Shown here: one piece after another, positions 18,785 through 27,477 of the stretch | Layout of the letters: each line of letters begins with the position of its first letter | How positions within the stretch are numbered: the first letter of the stretch is position 1 | From: Chthoniobacteraceae bacterium | GTDB taxonomy: Bacteria; Verrucomicrobiota; Verrucomicrobiia; Chthoniobacterales; Chthoniobacteraceae | Assembly: GCA_028293625.1 (NCBI GenBank) | Contig: JAQGOL010000030.1 | Span: 478,566 to 542,565 of the forward strand | Reading direction: 5' to 3' | DNA: 64,000 nucleotides | Made by a program: the position numbers and the translations under genes | Notes under the pieces: model-generated | The model's database searches: none | Seen by the model: the letters and a program-made list of their open reading frames with translations, nothing else | What the model was told of the DNA's origin: nothing

Positions 18785-19576
18785 TTAAAGCGCGGTGCGA
18801 TAACCAGCCGGATCGACTTCTACCGAACCGTAACCCGCCGCCCGCAGTCCCCTCTCAACTTCCTTCCGAACCGGCGCCAACCGCTCCATCTCATCCGGCG
18901 CAATCTGCACCTTGGCGATCGGCGCCGCTTCCAGCTGCACAAGATGCCGCACGCGGAATACTCGAAATCCCAGGGTCCGTAGAAATGCCTCGCCGCGCTC
19001 CACCATCGCCAGCGCGTCGAGCGTGACCGGTGTGCCGTGAGGGATGCGTGAACTCAGGCAGGGCTGTGCCGGCGCATCGGCTGTCGGCAAGCTGAGCTCC
19101 CGTGAGAGCGCGCGGATTTCAGCCTTGGTCAATCCCGCCTCCTTGAGCGGCGCCAGAACGGCAAACTCCGCGGCTGCCAGCCGGCCGGGACGCACCGCCC
19201 GCGCATCGTCCGCGTTTTCTCCATAGGCGATGGCGCGAAAACCACGCGCCAAAACCAGCTCATCAAGCTTTAGAAAAAGCTCCGCCTTGCAAAAATAACA
19301 GCGGTTGATCGGATTGGATGCGTAATCGGGGTTCGCCATTTCATCGGTTTGAACCACCTCCACCCGGGCGCCGATTTGCGCCGCGAGAGCGAGTGCATCG
19401 GCAAGCGCCTGGCGCGGCAGGCTGGGACTATCGGCAATGACTCCGAGCACCTCGTCTCCAAGGCAGCGATGCGCCTCGGCCAACAGGTAAGCGCTGTCGA
19501 CTCCTCCGCTATAGGCGATCACCAACGGCGCGTGGGCACGAAGCTGTTGGGTGAGATGCGCGAGTTTTTCCTGCAT
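18785..19576 (-). CDS. larE: ATP-dependent sacrificial sulfur transferase LarE-like
   Basis: 263 residues. LVIAYSGGVDSAYLLAEA is the PP-loop ATP site, NRCYFCKAELF the conserved cysteine pair, and QPCLSSRIPHGTPVT holds the cysteine which in Lactobacillus LarE gives its own sulfur to the nickel-pincer cofactor precursor. LarE acts after LarB and before LarC in making the lactate racemase cofactor. Neither LarB nor LarC is in this window, so the pathway is only suggested; other PP-loop sulfur transferases are close relatives. It is read in the same direction as the HemQ gene, 40 bases downstream of it. Confidence 0.85.
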   Translation of the reverse strand: MQEKLAHLTQQLRAHAPLVIAYSGGVDSAYLLAEAHRCLGDEVLGVIADSPSLPRQALADALALAAQIGARVEVVQTDEMANPDYASNPINRCYFCKAELFLKLDELVLARGFRAIAYGENADDARAVRPGRLAAAEFAVLAPLKEAGLTKAEIRALSRELSLPTADAPAQPCLSSRIPHGTPVTLDALAMVERGEAFLRTLGFRVFRVRHLVQLEAAPIAKVQIAPDEMERLAPVRKEVERGLRAAGYGSVEVDPAGYRTAL

Positions 19577-19616
19577 AAATCAAAGGCCTCGAAGCCGTTG
19601 CGGACGGGTGGCTTGT

Positions 19617-20441
19617 TTAGGGCAATACCCGGCGGAAAAGTTCATCCAGCGGCACACTCAGGCCGATGAAAAACTCGCCAAACTCGCCGTATTCAGCCGT
19701 TACCGCATCGAAACGCATCTCATAAACAATTGCTTTGATATCAAATGTATCGTGCGCAAACAGCGTGACGCCCCATTCCGCGTCATCCAGACCGGTCGAT
19801 CCGGTGATAAGCTGAAGAATTTTACCGTGATAAGTCCGCCCTACCCGGGCATGGCCGCTCATCAATTTTTTGCGTTCTTCAAAAGGGAGCGCATACCAGT
19901 TCTGGCCGACGATGCGGCGCTTGGCCATGGGATAAAAGCAAAAGACCTCCCAGAGCGGGAGCAGCGGGTAGAGCTTATCCTTGCGATATTTGGCCATGCG
20001 CGTGGAGAACTCGCCCAGCGCTTTTTCAAACTCCGGCGTCCCGGCCACCAGCCCCTGTTCGCGCTCCAAAGTCAGCGTGTACTCGGCGTCGCTCGTCGTG
20101 TATTCGCTCTCCTCGGTCATCGAGAGATATGTGTAGACCGGTGTAAGCACATCGGGTCCAAGCGCGAGGGTGAGCCGCTTTTCAAAGATATTGGCCGTGT
20201 GCAGATCAGGCGTCAGCAACATAAAGGCAATGTCGGCCTTGGGCGTCACGACACTAAAAATGAGCAGCTGCGTGCTTTCGGTTTCGCGAATTTCAGCCAC
20301 CAGTTCCGTAAAGCCGGTCATTGCCTCGCGCTGTTCATCCGGATTCAAAACCGACCATTGGCCGTGTTCGACTTTGTAAAAAAGATGCAGCACGTGCCAG
20401 CCCTCACGGGGCACGACGGGAACGAGATTCTTGTCTGTCAT
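19617..20441 (-). CDS. hemQ: HemQ-type coproheme decarboxylase (chlorite dismutase family)
   Basis: 274 residues. The family block GHARVGRTYHGKILQLITGSTGLDDAEWGVTLFAHD contains the probable proximal haem ligand H197 and the LDDAEWGVTLF signature; FYPMAKRR supplies the catalytic tyrosine region (Y170) of coproheme decarboxylase. Chlorite dismutases proper carry a distal arginine and usually differ in this region, so HemQ is preferred. It converts coproheme III to haem b in the coproporphyrin-dependent route. No other haem gene is adjacent. Confidence 0.88.
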   Translation of the reverse strand: MTDKNLVPVVPREGWHVLHLFYKVEHGQWSVLNPDEQREAMTGFTELVAEIRETESTQLLIFSVVTPKADIAFMLLTPDLHTANIFEKRLTLALGPDVLTPVYTYLSMTEESEYTTSDAEYTLTLEREQGLVAGTPEFEKALGEFSTRMAKYRKDKLYPLLPLWEVFCFYPMAKRRIVGQNWYALPFEERKKLMSGHARVGRTYHGKILQLITGSTGLDDAEWGVTLFAHDTFDIKAIVYEMRFDAVTAEYGEFGEFFIGLSVPLDELFRRVLP

Positions 20442-20637
20442 GGGTAAACCAACATCGGGAGCCAGACCCCTAGGGTCAAGCGCCTGCGCTCGCCGATTTG
20501 CCCTTTTGCGTTTGCCACCTCTTCACGTTTAAAAGAATCCGCGCCGCCCGCATTGCCATATCGAGGGGCCTTGGGCAAAAATTCATTGCAATGCCGAGCT
20601 CCGCCTCTATTTTGGCCGCTCGAAAAAACACGAACAG

Positions 20638-20871
20638 ATGGCCGACCTCGCTAATAAATATCCCGAAAACGTCGAAGGTAAGTACTACGTCGACGATCAA
20701 TGCATTGACTGCGACCTCTGCCGGGAGACCGCGCCGGCCAACTTCACGCGAAATGACGACGGTGGTCATAGCTACGTTTTCAAACAGCCCGAGAGTTCGG
20801 ATGAAGAAAACCTTTGCAAGGAAGCCATGGAAGGTTGCCCGGTGGAAGCCATCGGCAACGACGGCGTCTAA
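20638..20871 (+). CDS. [4Fe-4S] ferredoxin (single cluster)
   Basis: 77 residues. YYVDDQCIDCDLCRETAP with CxxCxxC, and later GCPVEAIGNDG supplying the fourth cysteine, make one 4Fe-4S cluster site. A further cysteine near residue 61 (NLCKEAMEGCP) fits the lone-cysteine pattern of small 3Fe-4S/4Fe-4S ferredoxins of the Desulfovibrio type. An acidic surface overall fits a soluble electron carrier. It is followed by a strong terminator, so it is likely a single-gene unit. Confidence 0.92.
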   Translation: MADLANKYPENVEGKYYVDDQCIDCDLCRETAPANFTRNDDGGHSYVFKQPESSDEENLCKEAMEGCPVEAIGNDGV

Positions 20872-20896
20872 ATTCCCGATCGCCAGATCCTTTTCC

Positions 20897-20935
20897 AAAA
20901 AACCTTCACCCATCGCCGGGTGAGGGTTTTTTATT
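20897..20935 (+). terminator. Rho-independent terminator of the ferredoxin gene
   Basis: AAAAAACCTTCACCC at 20897-20911 pairs with GGGTGAGGGTTTTTT at 20918-20932 across a 6-base loop, with one T-G wobble. The T-run at the 3' side gives a classic intrinsic terminator on the plus strand, 25 bases after the ferredoxin stop. The A-run makes it bidirectional in principle, but no minus-strand gene ends here. Confidence 0.9.
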
Positions 20936-20980
20936 GTCGCGCCGATGCATTGGAAGGATCTTCCCTCCAGCGCCACTATC

Positions 20981-21343
20981 ATGAGACCTGAACAAATTCG
21001 CGCCATCGCGCTCATGGAATGGAGAGGCCTTCCGCAGATGCCTTTTGTCAGGGATACCGCGATTCCCATTTCCGAAGCGCTTTCCAAAGTCATGGCCGGG
21101 CTCGGCCTTAAAGACCGGCTGCGCGAGGATGAAGTTCTGCGTGCCTGGAAGGAAATCGTCGGTGACTTCATCGCCGCGCATTCATTACCTCAGCGACTTC
21201 AGGACGGCGTGCTTTATGTGCGTGTCCTTCAGCCAACCGTTCATTACGAACTCGACCGGGTTTGGAAACCGCAAATTATCACCAAGCTCCGCGATCGGTT
21301 CGGTGCGCGCACCGTGCGCGACATTAAGTTCCGCATCGGATAA
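20981..21343 (+). CDS. DciA-like DUF721 protein
   Basis: About 120 residues. The core ISEALSKVMAGLGLKDRLREDEVLRAWKEIVGDFIAAHSLPQRLQDGVLYVRVLQPTVHYELDR matches DUF721, the domain of DciA, the ancestral bacterial helicase loader. The W-K-E-I-V-G run and the LYVRVLQPTVHYEL strand are the conserved parts. A DciA role would fit a genome with dnaA but no visible dnaC, but helicase loading is inferred only. I start at the ATG at 20981; an in-frame ATG at 20945 lies barely ten bases beyond the preceding terminator. It precedes folB by 12 bases. Confidence 0.75.
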   Translation: MRPEQIRAIALMEWRGLPQMPFVRDTAIPISEALSKVMAGLGLKDRLREDEVLRAWKEIVGDFIAAHSLPQRLQDGVLYVRVLQPTVHYELDRVWKPQIITKLRDRFGARTVRDIKFRIG

Positions 21344-21355
21344 CCCGCACACGTT

Positions 21356-21703
21356 TTGGACCTGATTCATATTGAAGCCCTCGAACTCTCGGCCCGCATT
21401 GGAGTGCCGGAAGAGGAGCGCGCCGTTCCTCAGCGGCTGACGATCAATTTGACTCTCCAGCCGTCTGCTGATTTCCGCGCCTTATCGGATACGATCGAAA
21501 AGACGGTCAACTATTTTGAAGTGGCTCGCGCGGTGCAGGCTATTGCCAGAGAAAGGCCGCGCTGCCTTCTTGAGACATTGGGCGAGGACATCTCCGCGGC
21601 GTTATTAAAAGGGTTCGCGCTTCAAGCTGTGGAGATCGAACTGCGCAAATATATTCTCCCCGACACCGCCCACGTTGCGGTCCGTCTGCGGCGGGAAAAA
21701 TAG
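21356..21703 (+). CDS. folB: Dihydroneopterin aldolase
   Basis: 115 residues, the family length. MDLIHIEALELSARIGVPEEERAVPQRL resembles the FolB start with the conserved EE(R) segment; the N-x-x-D and DTIEKTVNYFEVARAV block and the C-terminal LETLGEDISAALL match too. FolB cleaves 7,8-dihydroneopterin in folate synthesis. The best start is a TTG at 21356-21358, since no ATG or GTG precedes the conserved part within the gap after DciA. No other folate gene is in the window. Confidence 0.88.
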   Translation: MDLIHIEALELSARIGVPEEERAVPQRLTINLTLQPSADFRALSDTIEKTVNYFEVARAVQAIARERPRCLLETLGEDISAALLKGFALQAVEIELRKYILPDTAHVAVRLRREK

Positions 21704-21831
21704 GTTCACCGGGAAAGGGCGCTTTTTCCTCTGGGCGCATCCGCGCCTCTTCGAGGTTGAATCCGGCACGCCGCCTTTGAACGCCGCCCGACTCTCCTTG
21801 TCAGAGAGGGGCCTTCAACCAACATTAAGAC

Positions 21832-22512
21832 ATGACACTGGGAAATTATTTTTTGCTGATCATCTTTCCGATGCTGCTGGCGCTTTGGGCGCAATTCCGG
21901 GTGAAAAGCGCGTTTGGCACCTACTCGAAAGTCCGCGCCACTTCCAACATCACCGGGGCGGAAGCCGCCCGGGAGGTGCTCGCGGCTGCGCAGATCTATG
22001 ACGTGGAGGTGGTTGAAATCAACGACATGCTTGGCGATCACTACGATCCCACCAGCAAACGCCTTTGCCTTTCGAGTGATGTTTATCACACCCCCTCAGT
22101 GGCTGCGCTTGGCATCGCGGCGCACGAGTCCGGCCACGCCATCCAACACGCGCGCGCCTATGCACCCCTTAAAGCCCGCATGGCTTTGGTGCCGATGACC
22201 ATGTTCGCCTCGCGTATTCTGCCGTTTGTCGTCTTCGGCGGGCTATTTTTCCACATGTTGGGACTCATTAAGATTGGCATCGTCTGCTATCTGGCTCTGG
22301 CGCTTTTTCAACTGGTCACCTTGCCTGTGGAATTTGACGCCTCCAAACGCGCCAAAATCATCCTCCAACAAATGGGAATCATTCAGGCGGGCGACGAAGC
22401 CGTGGGCGTTAATCGCGTCCTCGATGCCGCTGCGCTCACTTATGTCGCCGCGTTTGTGGCCACTCTTGGAAACCTCTTTTATCTTCTGCTCGCCTCCCGG
22501 GATCGCGACTAA
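21832..22512 (+). CDS. YugP-type membrane zinc metallopeptidase
   Basis: 226 residues. The HExxH zinc motif sits in GIAAHESGHAIQHA, preceded by the family opening YFLLIIFPMLLALWAQFRVKSAF; membrane segments lie at the N terminus, in ILPFVVFGGLFFHML, IGIVCYLALALFQLVTLPVEFDASKRA and near the C terminus. The pattern VEFDASKRA is characteristic of the YugP family. Substrate unknown; a role in membrane protein turnover is plausible. A 128-base gap separates it from folB; a weak CTCTC/GAGAG hairpin lies there. Confidence 0.9.
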   Translation: MTLGNYFLLIIFPMLLALWAQFRVKSAFGTYSKVRATSNITGAEAAREVLAAAQIYDVEVVEINDMLGDHYDPTSKRLCLSSDVYHTPSVAALGIAAHESGHAIQHARAYAPLKARMALVPMTMFASRILPFVVFGGLFFHMLGLIKIGIVCYLALALFQLVTLPVEFDASKRAKIILQQMGIIQAGDEAVGVNRVLDAAALTYVAAFVATLGNLFYLLLASRDRD

Positions 22513-22677
22513 ATCGCCATGATATTTGCCCAGCCCCTTTCAAGCGGTATTGCCGGGCCGCTTGCTTTTTTCACGCCTCCGGACTCCGCTCAAAGCAGCA
22601 AGCCCGTGCAATCATCCGGCGCCATTGTACAATCAGGATTCGCATTGGGCCAAAAGGATGATACCAAGCGGCGGACG

Positions 22678-23262
22678 ATGCAGGAGGACGAAAGCCGACA
22701 ACAAGACGATGACCTCATCGCCCGCACACAAGCGGGCGACGCGGCGGCTTTTGACGATCTGATTGTGAAATACAGCCCGCGTCTTTACGGATTGGTCTAT
22801 AATATGACCTCCAATCATGAGGACACCAATGACCTGCTTCAGGACATTTGGTCAAAGGCGTTTCGTTCCATCAACGGTTTCCGCGGCCGTTCGAGCTTTC
22901 CGACTTGGATGCATTCCATCTCGGTGAACATGACGATCAATTTCTTAAAAAAACGGGGTCGCCGTTTTCACATGAGCCTCGATGATGTGGATTCAAAAGT
23001 GCAGCACGACAAAGAGTTTATTGAGCTGACCTCCGCTTCCACGCCTGCGCATGAAACCAACCTCAAAGAGCTTCAAGTCCGCTTGAACGAAGCGATGCAG
23101 AAGCTGTCAAATGATCACCGCGCCGTGGTGACGATGTTCGACATCCAAGGCATGGCGCACGCGGAAATTGCCAAAATCCTCGGGATCTCCGAAGGGACGG
23201 TCCGTTCCCGGCTTTTTTACGCCCACCGCCAACTCCAAAACTTTCTTAGTGAATTCCATTAA
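22678..23262 (+). CDS. ECF-type RNA polymerase sigma factor
   Basis: 194 residues. Region 2 is AAAFDDLIVKYSPRLYGLVYNMTSNHEDTNDLLQDIWSKAFRSINGFRGRSSFPTWMHSISVN and region 4 is LNEAMQKLSNDHRAVVTMFDIQGMAHAEIAKILGISEGTVRSRLFYAHRQL. The N-terminal MQEDESRQQDDDLIAR is a normal leader for the family. The frame is open to 22519, just after the metallopeptidase stop, but that extra part looks non-conserved and has no ribosome site; the ATG at 22678 is a guess between the two. Followed by a one-TM protein gene at 21 bases, the usual sigma/anti-sigma order. Confidence 0.88.
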   Translation: MQEDESRQQDDDLIARTQAGDAAAFDDLIVKYSPRLYGLVYNMTSNHEDTNDLLQDIWSKAFRSINGFRGRSSFPTWMHSISVNMTINFLKKRGRRFHMSLDDVDSKVQHDKEFIELTSASTPAHETNLKELQVRLNEAMQKLSNDHRAVVTMFDIQGMAHAEIAKILGISEGTVRSRLFYAHRQLQNFLSEFH

Positions 23263-23283
23263 TCGGAAGCCCCACGCCTTACT

Positions 23284-23757
23284 ATGACCGAAGAGCAAAT
23301 CAGCGCATTGCTTCGACTCAAGCGTTACGAACAACCTCCCAAAGGCTATTTCGATCAACTCTTAAAAGATATCCATCGAAAGCAACGGTCCGAGCTGCTG
23401 CGACGCTCGCTCTGGCAGATTGCGCTTGAACGGCTCCAAACGTTCTTTGGCTCCCATAGCATGGGATCGCTCTCTTACGCCGGGGCGATGGGTTGCATGC
23501 TGATTGTTGGCTTGGTTGGCATCGGCCTGTTGACTCCAAGTGAACTTCAGTCCGAAGCCGGAGCGATCGCTTCGGTCAAAACCGCTCCGCCACCGCCTCG
23601 CAATCTGCTTTCGCTACAACAAAGCGACCCATTTCTTCCCTCGGCGCAAATGATGCCCGCCGCGCAACTCTCCACGGGTCAATCCCCGAGGGGCCGCATG
23701 CCCCGCTATGTCATTGATGCGTTGCCTGCCAGCTATGAGCAGTCTTTCGATTTCTAA
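23284..23757 (+). CDS. One-TM protein, probable anti-sigma partner
   Basis: 157 residues. The N terminus MTEEQISALLRLKRYEQPPKGYFDQLLKDIHRKQRSELL is helical and cytoplasmic-looking, then one membrane segment GAMGCMLIVGLVGIGLL, then a proline-rich exterior part (KTAPPPPRNLL). This layout and the position directly after the ECF sigma gene suggest an anti-sigma factor. No ZAS zinc motif (HxxxCxxC) is present and the N-terminal fold is not recognised. The last 23 bases overlap the start of the HtrA-like gene in another frame, so the three genes are probably one unit. Confidence 0.7.
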   Translation: MTEEQISALLRLKRYEQPPKGYFDQLLKDIHRKQRSELLRRSLWQIALERLQTFFGSHSMGSLSYAGAMGCMLIVGLVGIGLLTPSELQSEAGAIASVKTAPPPPRNLLSLQQSDPFLPSAQMMPAAQLSTGQSPRGRMPRYVIDALPASYEQSFDF

Positions 23758-24886
23758 GGCATTGGCGTTGTGCGGCGGTTTTATGGCCGGCGCCAGCCTT
23801 TTAGCCCAGGCGCCTGCGCAATTGTTAAAATCGCCGGCGCCCGTTTCGAAAACTCTTCCCATTCCCCCGGCGACTCCGGTTCCCCCTGCCCACCCCGCCC
23901 CTTCGCGTCCGCCGACCGCCACGGAGTCGATCGCGGATGAGGTTCGCACGATATTTAACAGCTGCCGCAAAGCCGTCGTAAGAATCGAGGCATTCGATAT
24001 TCACGGACCGCTCTCCGGCACCGGTTTTTTCATCGACCCGAACGGAACGCTTTATACTTCTTACACGGTTGGTGGTGAATCGCGTGACATCGTTGTTTGC
24101 CTCGGGACCACGCGTTATGCGGCCCACCGTGTCGTGGCCGATCCACGCAGCGGGATTGCCATTCTGAAAGTCGATGCGGAAACACCGTTTCTGCTTCCGG
24201 CCCAGTCGCACGATCTCCAGGTTGCCTCCCCGGTTGTCGCCATCGGCTACCCGATGGATTTGCCTCCAACGCCGAGCTTTGGGACCATTGGCGGATTTGA
24301 TATCAAATATCTTGGCCGTTTTTTCGCCACGACCCACATTCGCTCCAATATGTCGGTGCAGCGCGGCGAAGGAGGTGCGCCCCTTTTAAACATGCGCGGC
24401 GAGGTAATCGGCATTCTTATCTCAAGCCTCGATTCCGGAAGCGCCGCGTTCGCATTGCCCATCGTTGCCGCGGAAAAAGTGCACAAGGATTTTATCCGGT
24501 TTGGCGAGCTGCGTCCTGGATGGATGGGAGTCAATGTCCGGTCCACAGGGGAACCGGTGGAAGGCTCCCTCGCGCGGGTGGATGGCATTTTTGAAAATGG
24601 TCCCGCGCAAAAAGCGGGCCTGCAAAAAGGAGACGTCATTCTGCAGATCGCGGAACGGAAAATTGAGTCGATTGAGGATGTGCTTGATGCGTCGTTTTTC
24701 ATGACGCCCGAGGATGAGGTCGGCATCAAGATCGTTCGCAACGGGCAGGAGATGCAACTCATGCTTCAGCCGGCGGATCATCCTGCCAGCAAACATCCCG
24801 TCTCTACCCGCCCGGAACCGCGGTTACGGATTCTGAATCCGCCTGATTTGCGCGAGGGAAATGTTCCGCTCAAGATGGAGCGCTGA
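23735..24886 (+). CDS. HtrA-like pseudo-protease with PDZ domain
   Basis: 383 residues: signal peptide (to about 25), a proline-rich stretch, a trypsin-like barrel at about 65-250 and one PDZ domain at about 260-345 (RVDGIFENGPAQKAGLQKGDVILQI). The barrel is clearly DegP-type (SGTGFFIDPNGTL; VVAIGYPMDL; RGEVIGI). All three catalytic positions appear replaced: T111 for His in the TNNHVV-like block (TSYTV), G140 for Asp in DPRSGIAILKV, and G213 for Ser in GEGGAPLL. I infer it is inactive as a protease but may still bind unfolded termini. The ATG at 23735 overlaps the upstream gene. Confidence 0.85.
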   Translation: MSSLSISKALALCGGFMAGASLLAQAPAQLLKSPAPVSKTLPIPPATPVPPAHPAPSRPPTATESIADEVRTIFNSCRKAVVRIEAFDIHGPLSGTGFFIDPNGTLYTSYTVGGESRDIVVCLGTTRYAAHRVVADPRSGIAILKVDAETPFLLPAQSHDLQVASPVVAIGYPMDLPPTPSFGTIGGFDIKYLGRFFATTHIRSNMSVQRGEGGAPLLNMRGEVIGILISSLDSGSAAFALPIVAAEKVHKDFIRFGELRPGWMGVNVRSTGEPVEGSLARVDGIFENGPAQKAGLQKGDVILQIAERKIESIEDVLDASFFMTPEDEVGIKIVRNGQEMQLMLQPADHPASKHPVSTRPEPRLRILNPPDLREGNVPLKMER

Positions 24887-24971
24887 GCTTCTTTGACGGC
24901 AGGTTTGAGAATGCGGCGATTGCCCTTCGGCCATGGCATCCCGTAGTGTGCGCCCCCCAAAAGAATTGCCT

Positions 24972-26240
24972 ATGAAGATCCTTGTCGTCGGTGGCGGTGG
25001 CCGCGAACACGCCCTAGTCTGGAAACTTAAACAATCGCCTCATGTCACGGCGATTTTTTGCGCGCCAGGAAACGCAGGCATCAGCCAGCTCGCCACCTCT
25101 GTTCCCATCAAGGTTTCCGAGCAGAAGGCACTTGTTGAATTCGCCAAAGCCCAAAACATTGACCTCACGGTTGTCGGCCCCGACGACGCGCTTGCCGCCG
25201 GGATTGTCGATTTTTTCCAAGCCAATGGCCTGCGCGTATTCGGACCAAACCAAGCTGCCGCGCAGCTGGAATCGTCCAAGGTGTTTGCAAAGGATTTTAT
25301 GAAACGGCATGGGATTCCCACCGCCCGTTCCCAGAGTTTTGAGGAGAGCGCGGAAGCCCTCCGCTATTGCCAGGGCCTGAGTTACCCGGTCGTCGTCAAG
25401 GCGGATGGCCTGGCGTTGGGCAAGGGCGTGATCATCGCCGAAACCGTGGAAGAGGCAGCGCTTGCCATCCACGAGATCATGGAGCTGCGCAAATTCGGCG
25501 ACGCCGGCCGCCGGGTGGTGATTGAAGAGTTTTTGCTCGGGGAGGAATGCTCCATTCACGCGCTTGTTGACGGAAAAAACTATCTGCTCTTTCCCGGCGC
25601 GCAGGATCACAAACGGGCTTTTGATGGCGATCAAGGACCCAATACCGGCGGAATGGGCACTTTTAGCCCGCCTTCAAAGCTGCTGACCCCGGAGTTGGAG
25701 AATGCGATCCGGGAACAGGTGCTCGACCGGTTTATCGCCGGGCTGCGCGCCGACGGGATGGATTATCGCGGGATGCTCTTTCCTGGAATCATGGTTACAA
25801 GCGACGGGCCAAAAGTGCTTGAGTTCAACTGCCGCTTTGGCGATCCGGAAACGCAGGTGCTGCTTACACGGCTCAAAGGCGATCTGCTTGAACTCCTTGA
25901 GGCCACCATCGACGGCCGGCTCCATGAGGTGAGCGCCGAGTGGAGGCCGGAGCCCGCGGTCTGTGTCGTGATGGCTTCAGGCGGATATCCCGGCAGCTAT
26001 CCCACCGGTTTGCCAATCGCCGGACTTGATGTTTTATCGGATGCAATCACGGTTTTCCATGCGGGGACCCGCCTGGAAGATGAGCATTTTGTAACCGCCG
26101 GCGGACGGGTTCTGGGGGTGACTGCGCTTGGCGCCGATCTGTCGCAGGCACGCGGGTGCGCTTACGAAGCCGTGGCGGCCATCAAATTTGAGAACGCACA
26201 TTTTCGTCGGGACATTGGCGCCAAAGGGTTGAAGGTCTAA
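24972..26240 (+). CDS. purD: Phosphoribosylamine-glycine ligase
   Basis: 422 residues. MKILVVGGGGREHALVWKL is the N-terminal signature, and later HKRAFDGDQGPNTGGMGTFSP and LEFNCRFGDPETQVLL are ATP-grasp hallmarks. It makes glycinamide ribonucleotide from phosphoribosylamine and glycine in purine synthesis. The open frame starts at 24933, but the conserved start is the ATG at 24972. It stands alone among unrelated genes, between the pseudo-HtrA and S41-like genes. Confidence 0.97.
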   Translation: MKILVVGGGGREHALVWKLKQSPHVTAIFCAPGNAGISQLATSVPIKVSEQKALVEFAKAQNIDLTVVGPDDALAAGIVDFFQANGLRVFGPNQAAAQLESSKVFAKDFMKRHGIPTARSQSFEESAEALRYCQGLSYPVVVKADGLALGKGVIIAETVEEAALAIHEIMELRKFGDAGRRVVIEEFLLGEECSIHALVDGKNYLLFPGAQDHKRAFDGDQGPNTGGMGTFSPPSKLLTPELENAIREQVLDRFIAGLRADGMDYRGMLFPGIMVTSDGPKVLEFNCRFGDPETQVLLTRLKGDLLELLEATIDGRLHEVSAEWRPEPAVCVVMASGGYPGSYPTGLPIAGLDVLSDAITVFHAGTRLEDEHFVTAGGRVLGVTALGADLSQARGCAYEAVAAIKFENAHFRRDIGAKGLKV

Positions 26241-26327
26241 CCATCTGTTGGCCCCGGCCATCCCAAATCTCCGGGCCAGGCCCAAAGACCGTTTAAAGTC
26301 GGGCCTTCAAAGTTTGCCCATTATCTT

Positions 26328-27401
26328 ATGAAACTTCCCGTGGCGCTTGCCGCGCTGCTTTTCTTATCCACAGCCCCGGCACAAATCCCGGAGCCCAAGC
26401 CCCCGGTGAAGGCCGCAATAGCCGTTCTGCCAAGCGACTCCGTCGACTCACTTTCCGACGCCGATCTGGCCAGAATTTTGCCGCTGTTGAAAGAAAACTA
26501 CATCGGTGCAGAGAAGATCACCGAAAAAGAAATCGCCCGGTCAACCGTTCAGGGCTTGATTGATCGCCTTGGCGGCGGGACCGCCATTCTTCAGGCACCT
26601 GCATCGAATGCGCCAGCAGAGCCGAGTCCATTCCGAAGTGAACTTGTGGATGAACGGACCGGTTACCTGCGGATCGGATCTTTAACGCCGGCCAATCTGA
26701 GCGAACTCGACACCGCTCTTCAGAATTTCTCGACAAAAGGTGTCACGGCAATCGTGCTCGATCTGCGCGCCACGCCGGCTGGAAGCGAATTTGAACCGGC
26801 CGCCGAGATCTGCAAACGGTTTTGCCCAAAAGGAAAAGTCCTTTTCACGCTTAAAAAAGCGACAGCCAAAGAGGAGCGTCTTTTTACGTCACGGGATGAA
26901 CCGCGTTACAAAGGATTGATCGCGGTTCTTGTCGATTCGGCGACATCGGGCGCGCCGGAAGTTATCGCCGCGGTCTTGCGCACCCACACCAAGGCGATGC
27001 TTATCGGCCAGCGCACACGCGGCCAGGCCGCCGAGTTCGCAGAGCTCCCGCTTCCAAGCGGCAAACTGCTGCGGATAGCCGTGGGCGAAATCGCGCTGCC
27101 GGACAACGCCACGGTTTTCCCCGGCGGCGTGAAACCCGATTTAACCGTGGAGATTCCAATTGAGACTACCAATGCGGTGCTCAAAGCCGGTCTGGAAAAA
27201 GGGATCCGCGAGCTGGTAAGCGAACCGGAACGGGCGCGGCTCAATGAAGCGGCGCTCGTGGCCGGCAACAATCCGGAGATCGAAGCTTATCAGGCTGCAC
27301 AGCGCGCTCGAAATGAGAAAACCAAGCCGCCACTGCGTGACGTGGCTCTCCAGCGCGCCTTGGATTTCATTACAACCATCGGCGTCTACGAGAAAAAATA
27401 A
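26328..27401 (+). CDS. S41-peptidase-like secreted protein lacking the catalytic dyad
   Basis: 357 residues with a signal peptide (MKLPVALAALLFLSTAPAQ). The fold of C-terminal processing proteases is present: STVQGLIDRLGGG (N-terminal helical part), TGYLRIGSLTPANLSELDTALQNFSTKGVTAIVLDLRATP, and GLIAVLVDSATSGAPEVIAAVLRTHTKAMLIGQRTRGQA. Aligned with Tsp/CtpA, the serine position of the ASASE block reads G208 (SGAPE) and the lysine of GKG reads Q233 (RGQA). The PDZ domain that normally sits between the first two blocks is missing or much shortened. It is probably a binding or scaffold protein; alternative alignment of the serine by one position (S207) cannot be fully excluded but the lysine has no substitute in view. 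Confidence 0.8.
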   Translation: MKLPVALAALLFLSTAPAQIPEPKPPVKAAIAVLPSDSVDSLSDADLARILPLLKENYIGAEKITEKEIARSTVQGLIDRLGGGTAILQAPASNAPAEPSPFRSELVDERTGYLRIGSLTPANLSELDTALQNFSTKGVTAIVLDLRATPAGSEFEPAAEICKRFCPKGKVLFTLKKATAKEERLFTSRDEPRYKGLIAVLVDSATSGAPEVIAAVLRTHTKAMLIGQRTRGQAAEFAELPLPSGKLLRIAVGEIALPDNATVFPGGVKPDLTVEIPIETTNAVLKAGLEKGIRELVSEPERARLNEAALVAGNNPEIEAYQAAQRARNEKTKPPLRDVALQRALDFITTIGVYEKK

Positions 27402-27477
27402 AAGGATCAGCCTGTAACCGGATTGATCATGCACCGGGATGCGGCGTTTGCGCCACGCATTGCGGCCAATCTGTCGC

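Noticed and set aside
20476..21171. Minus-strand frame of 231 codons over the ferredoxin and DciA-like genes
   Set aside because: It shadows two recognisable plus-strand genes and crosses a strong terminator; no domain is seen in its translation.
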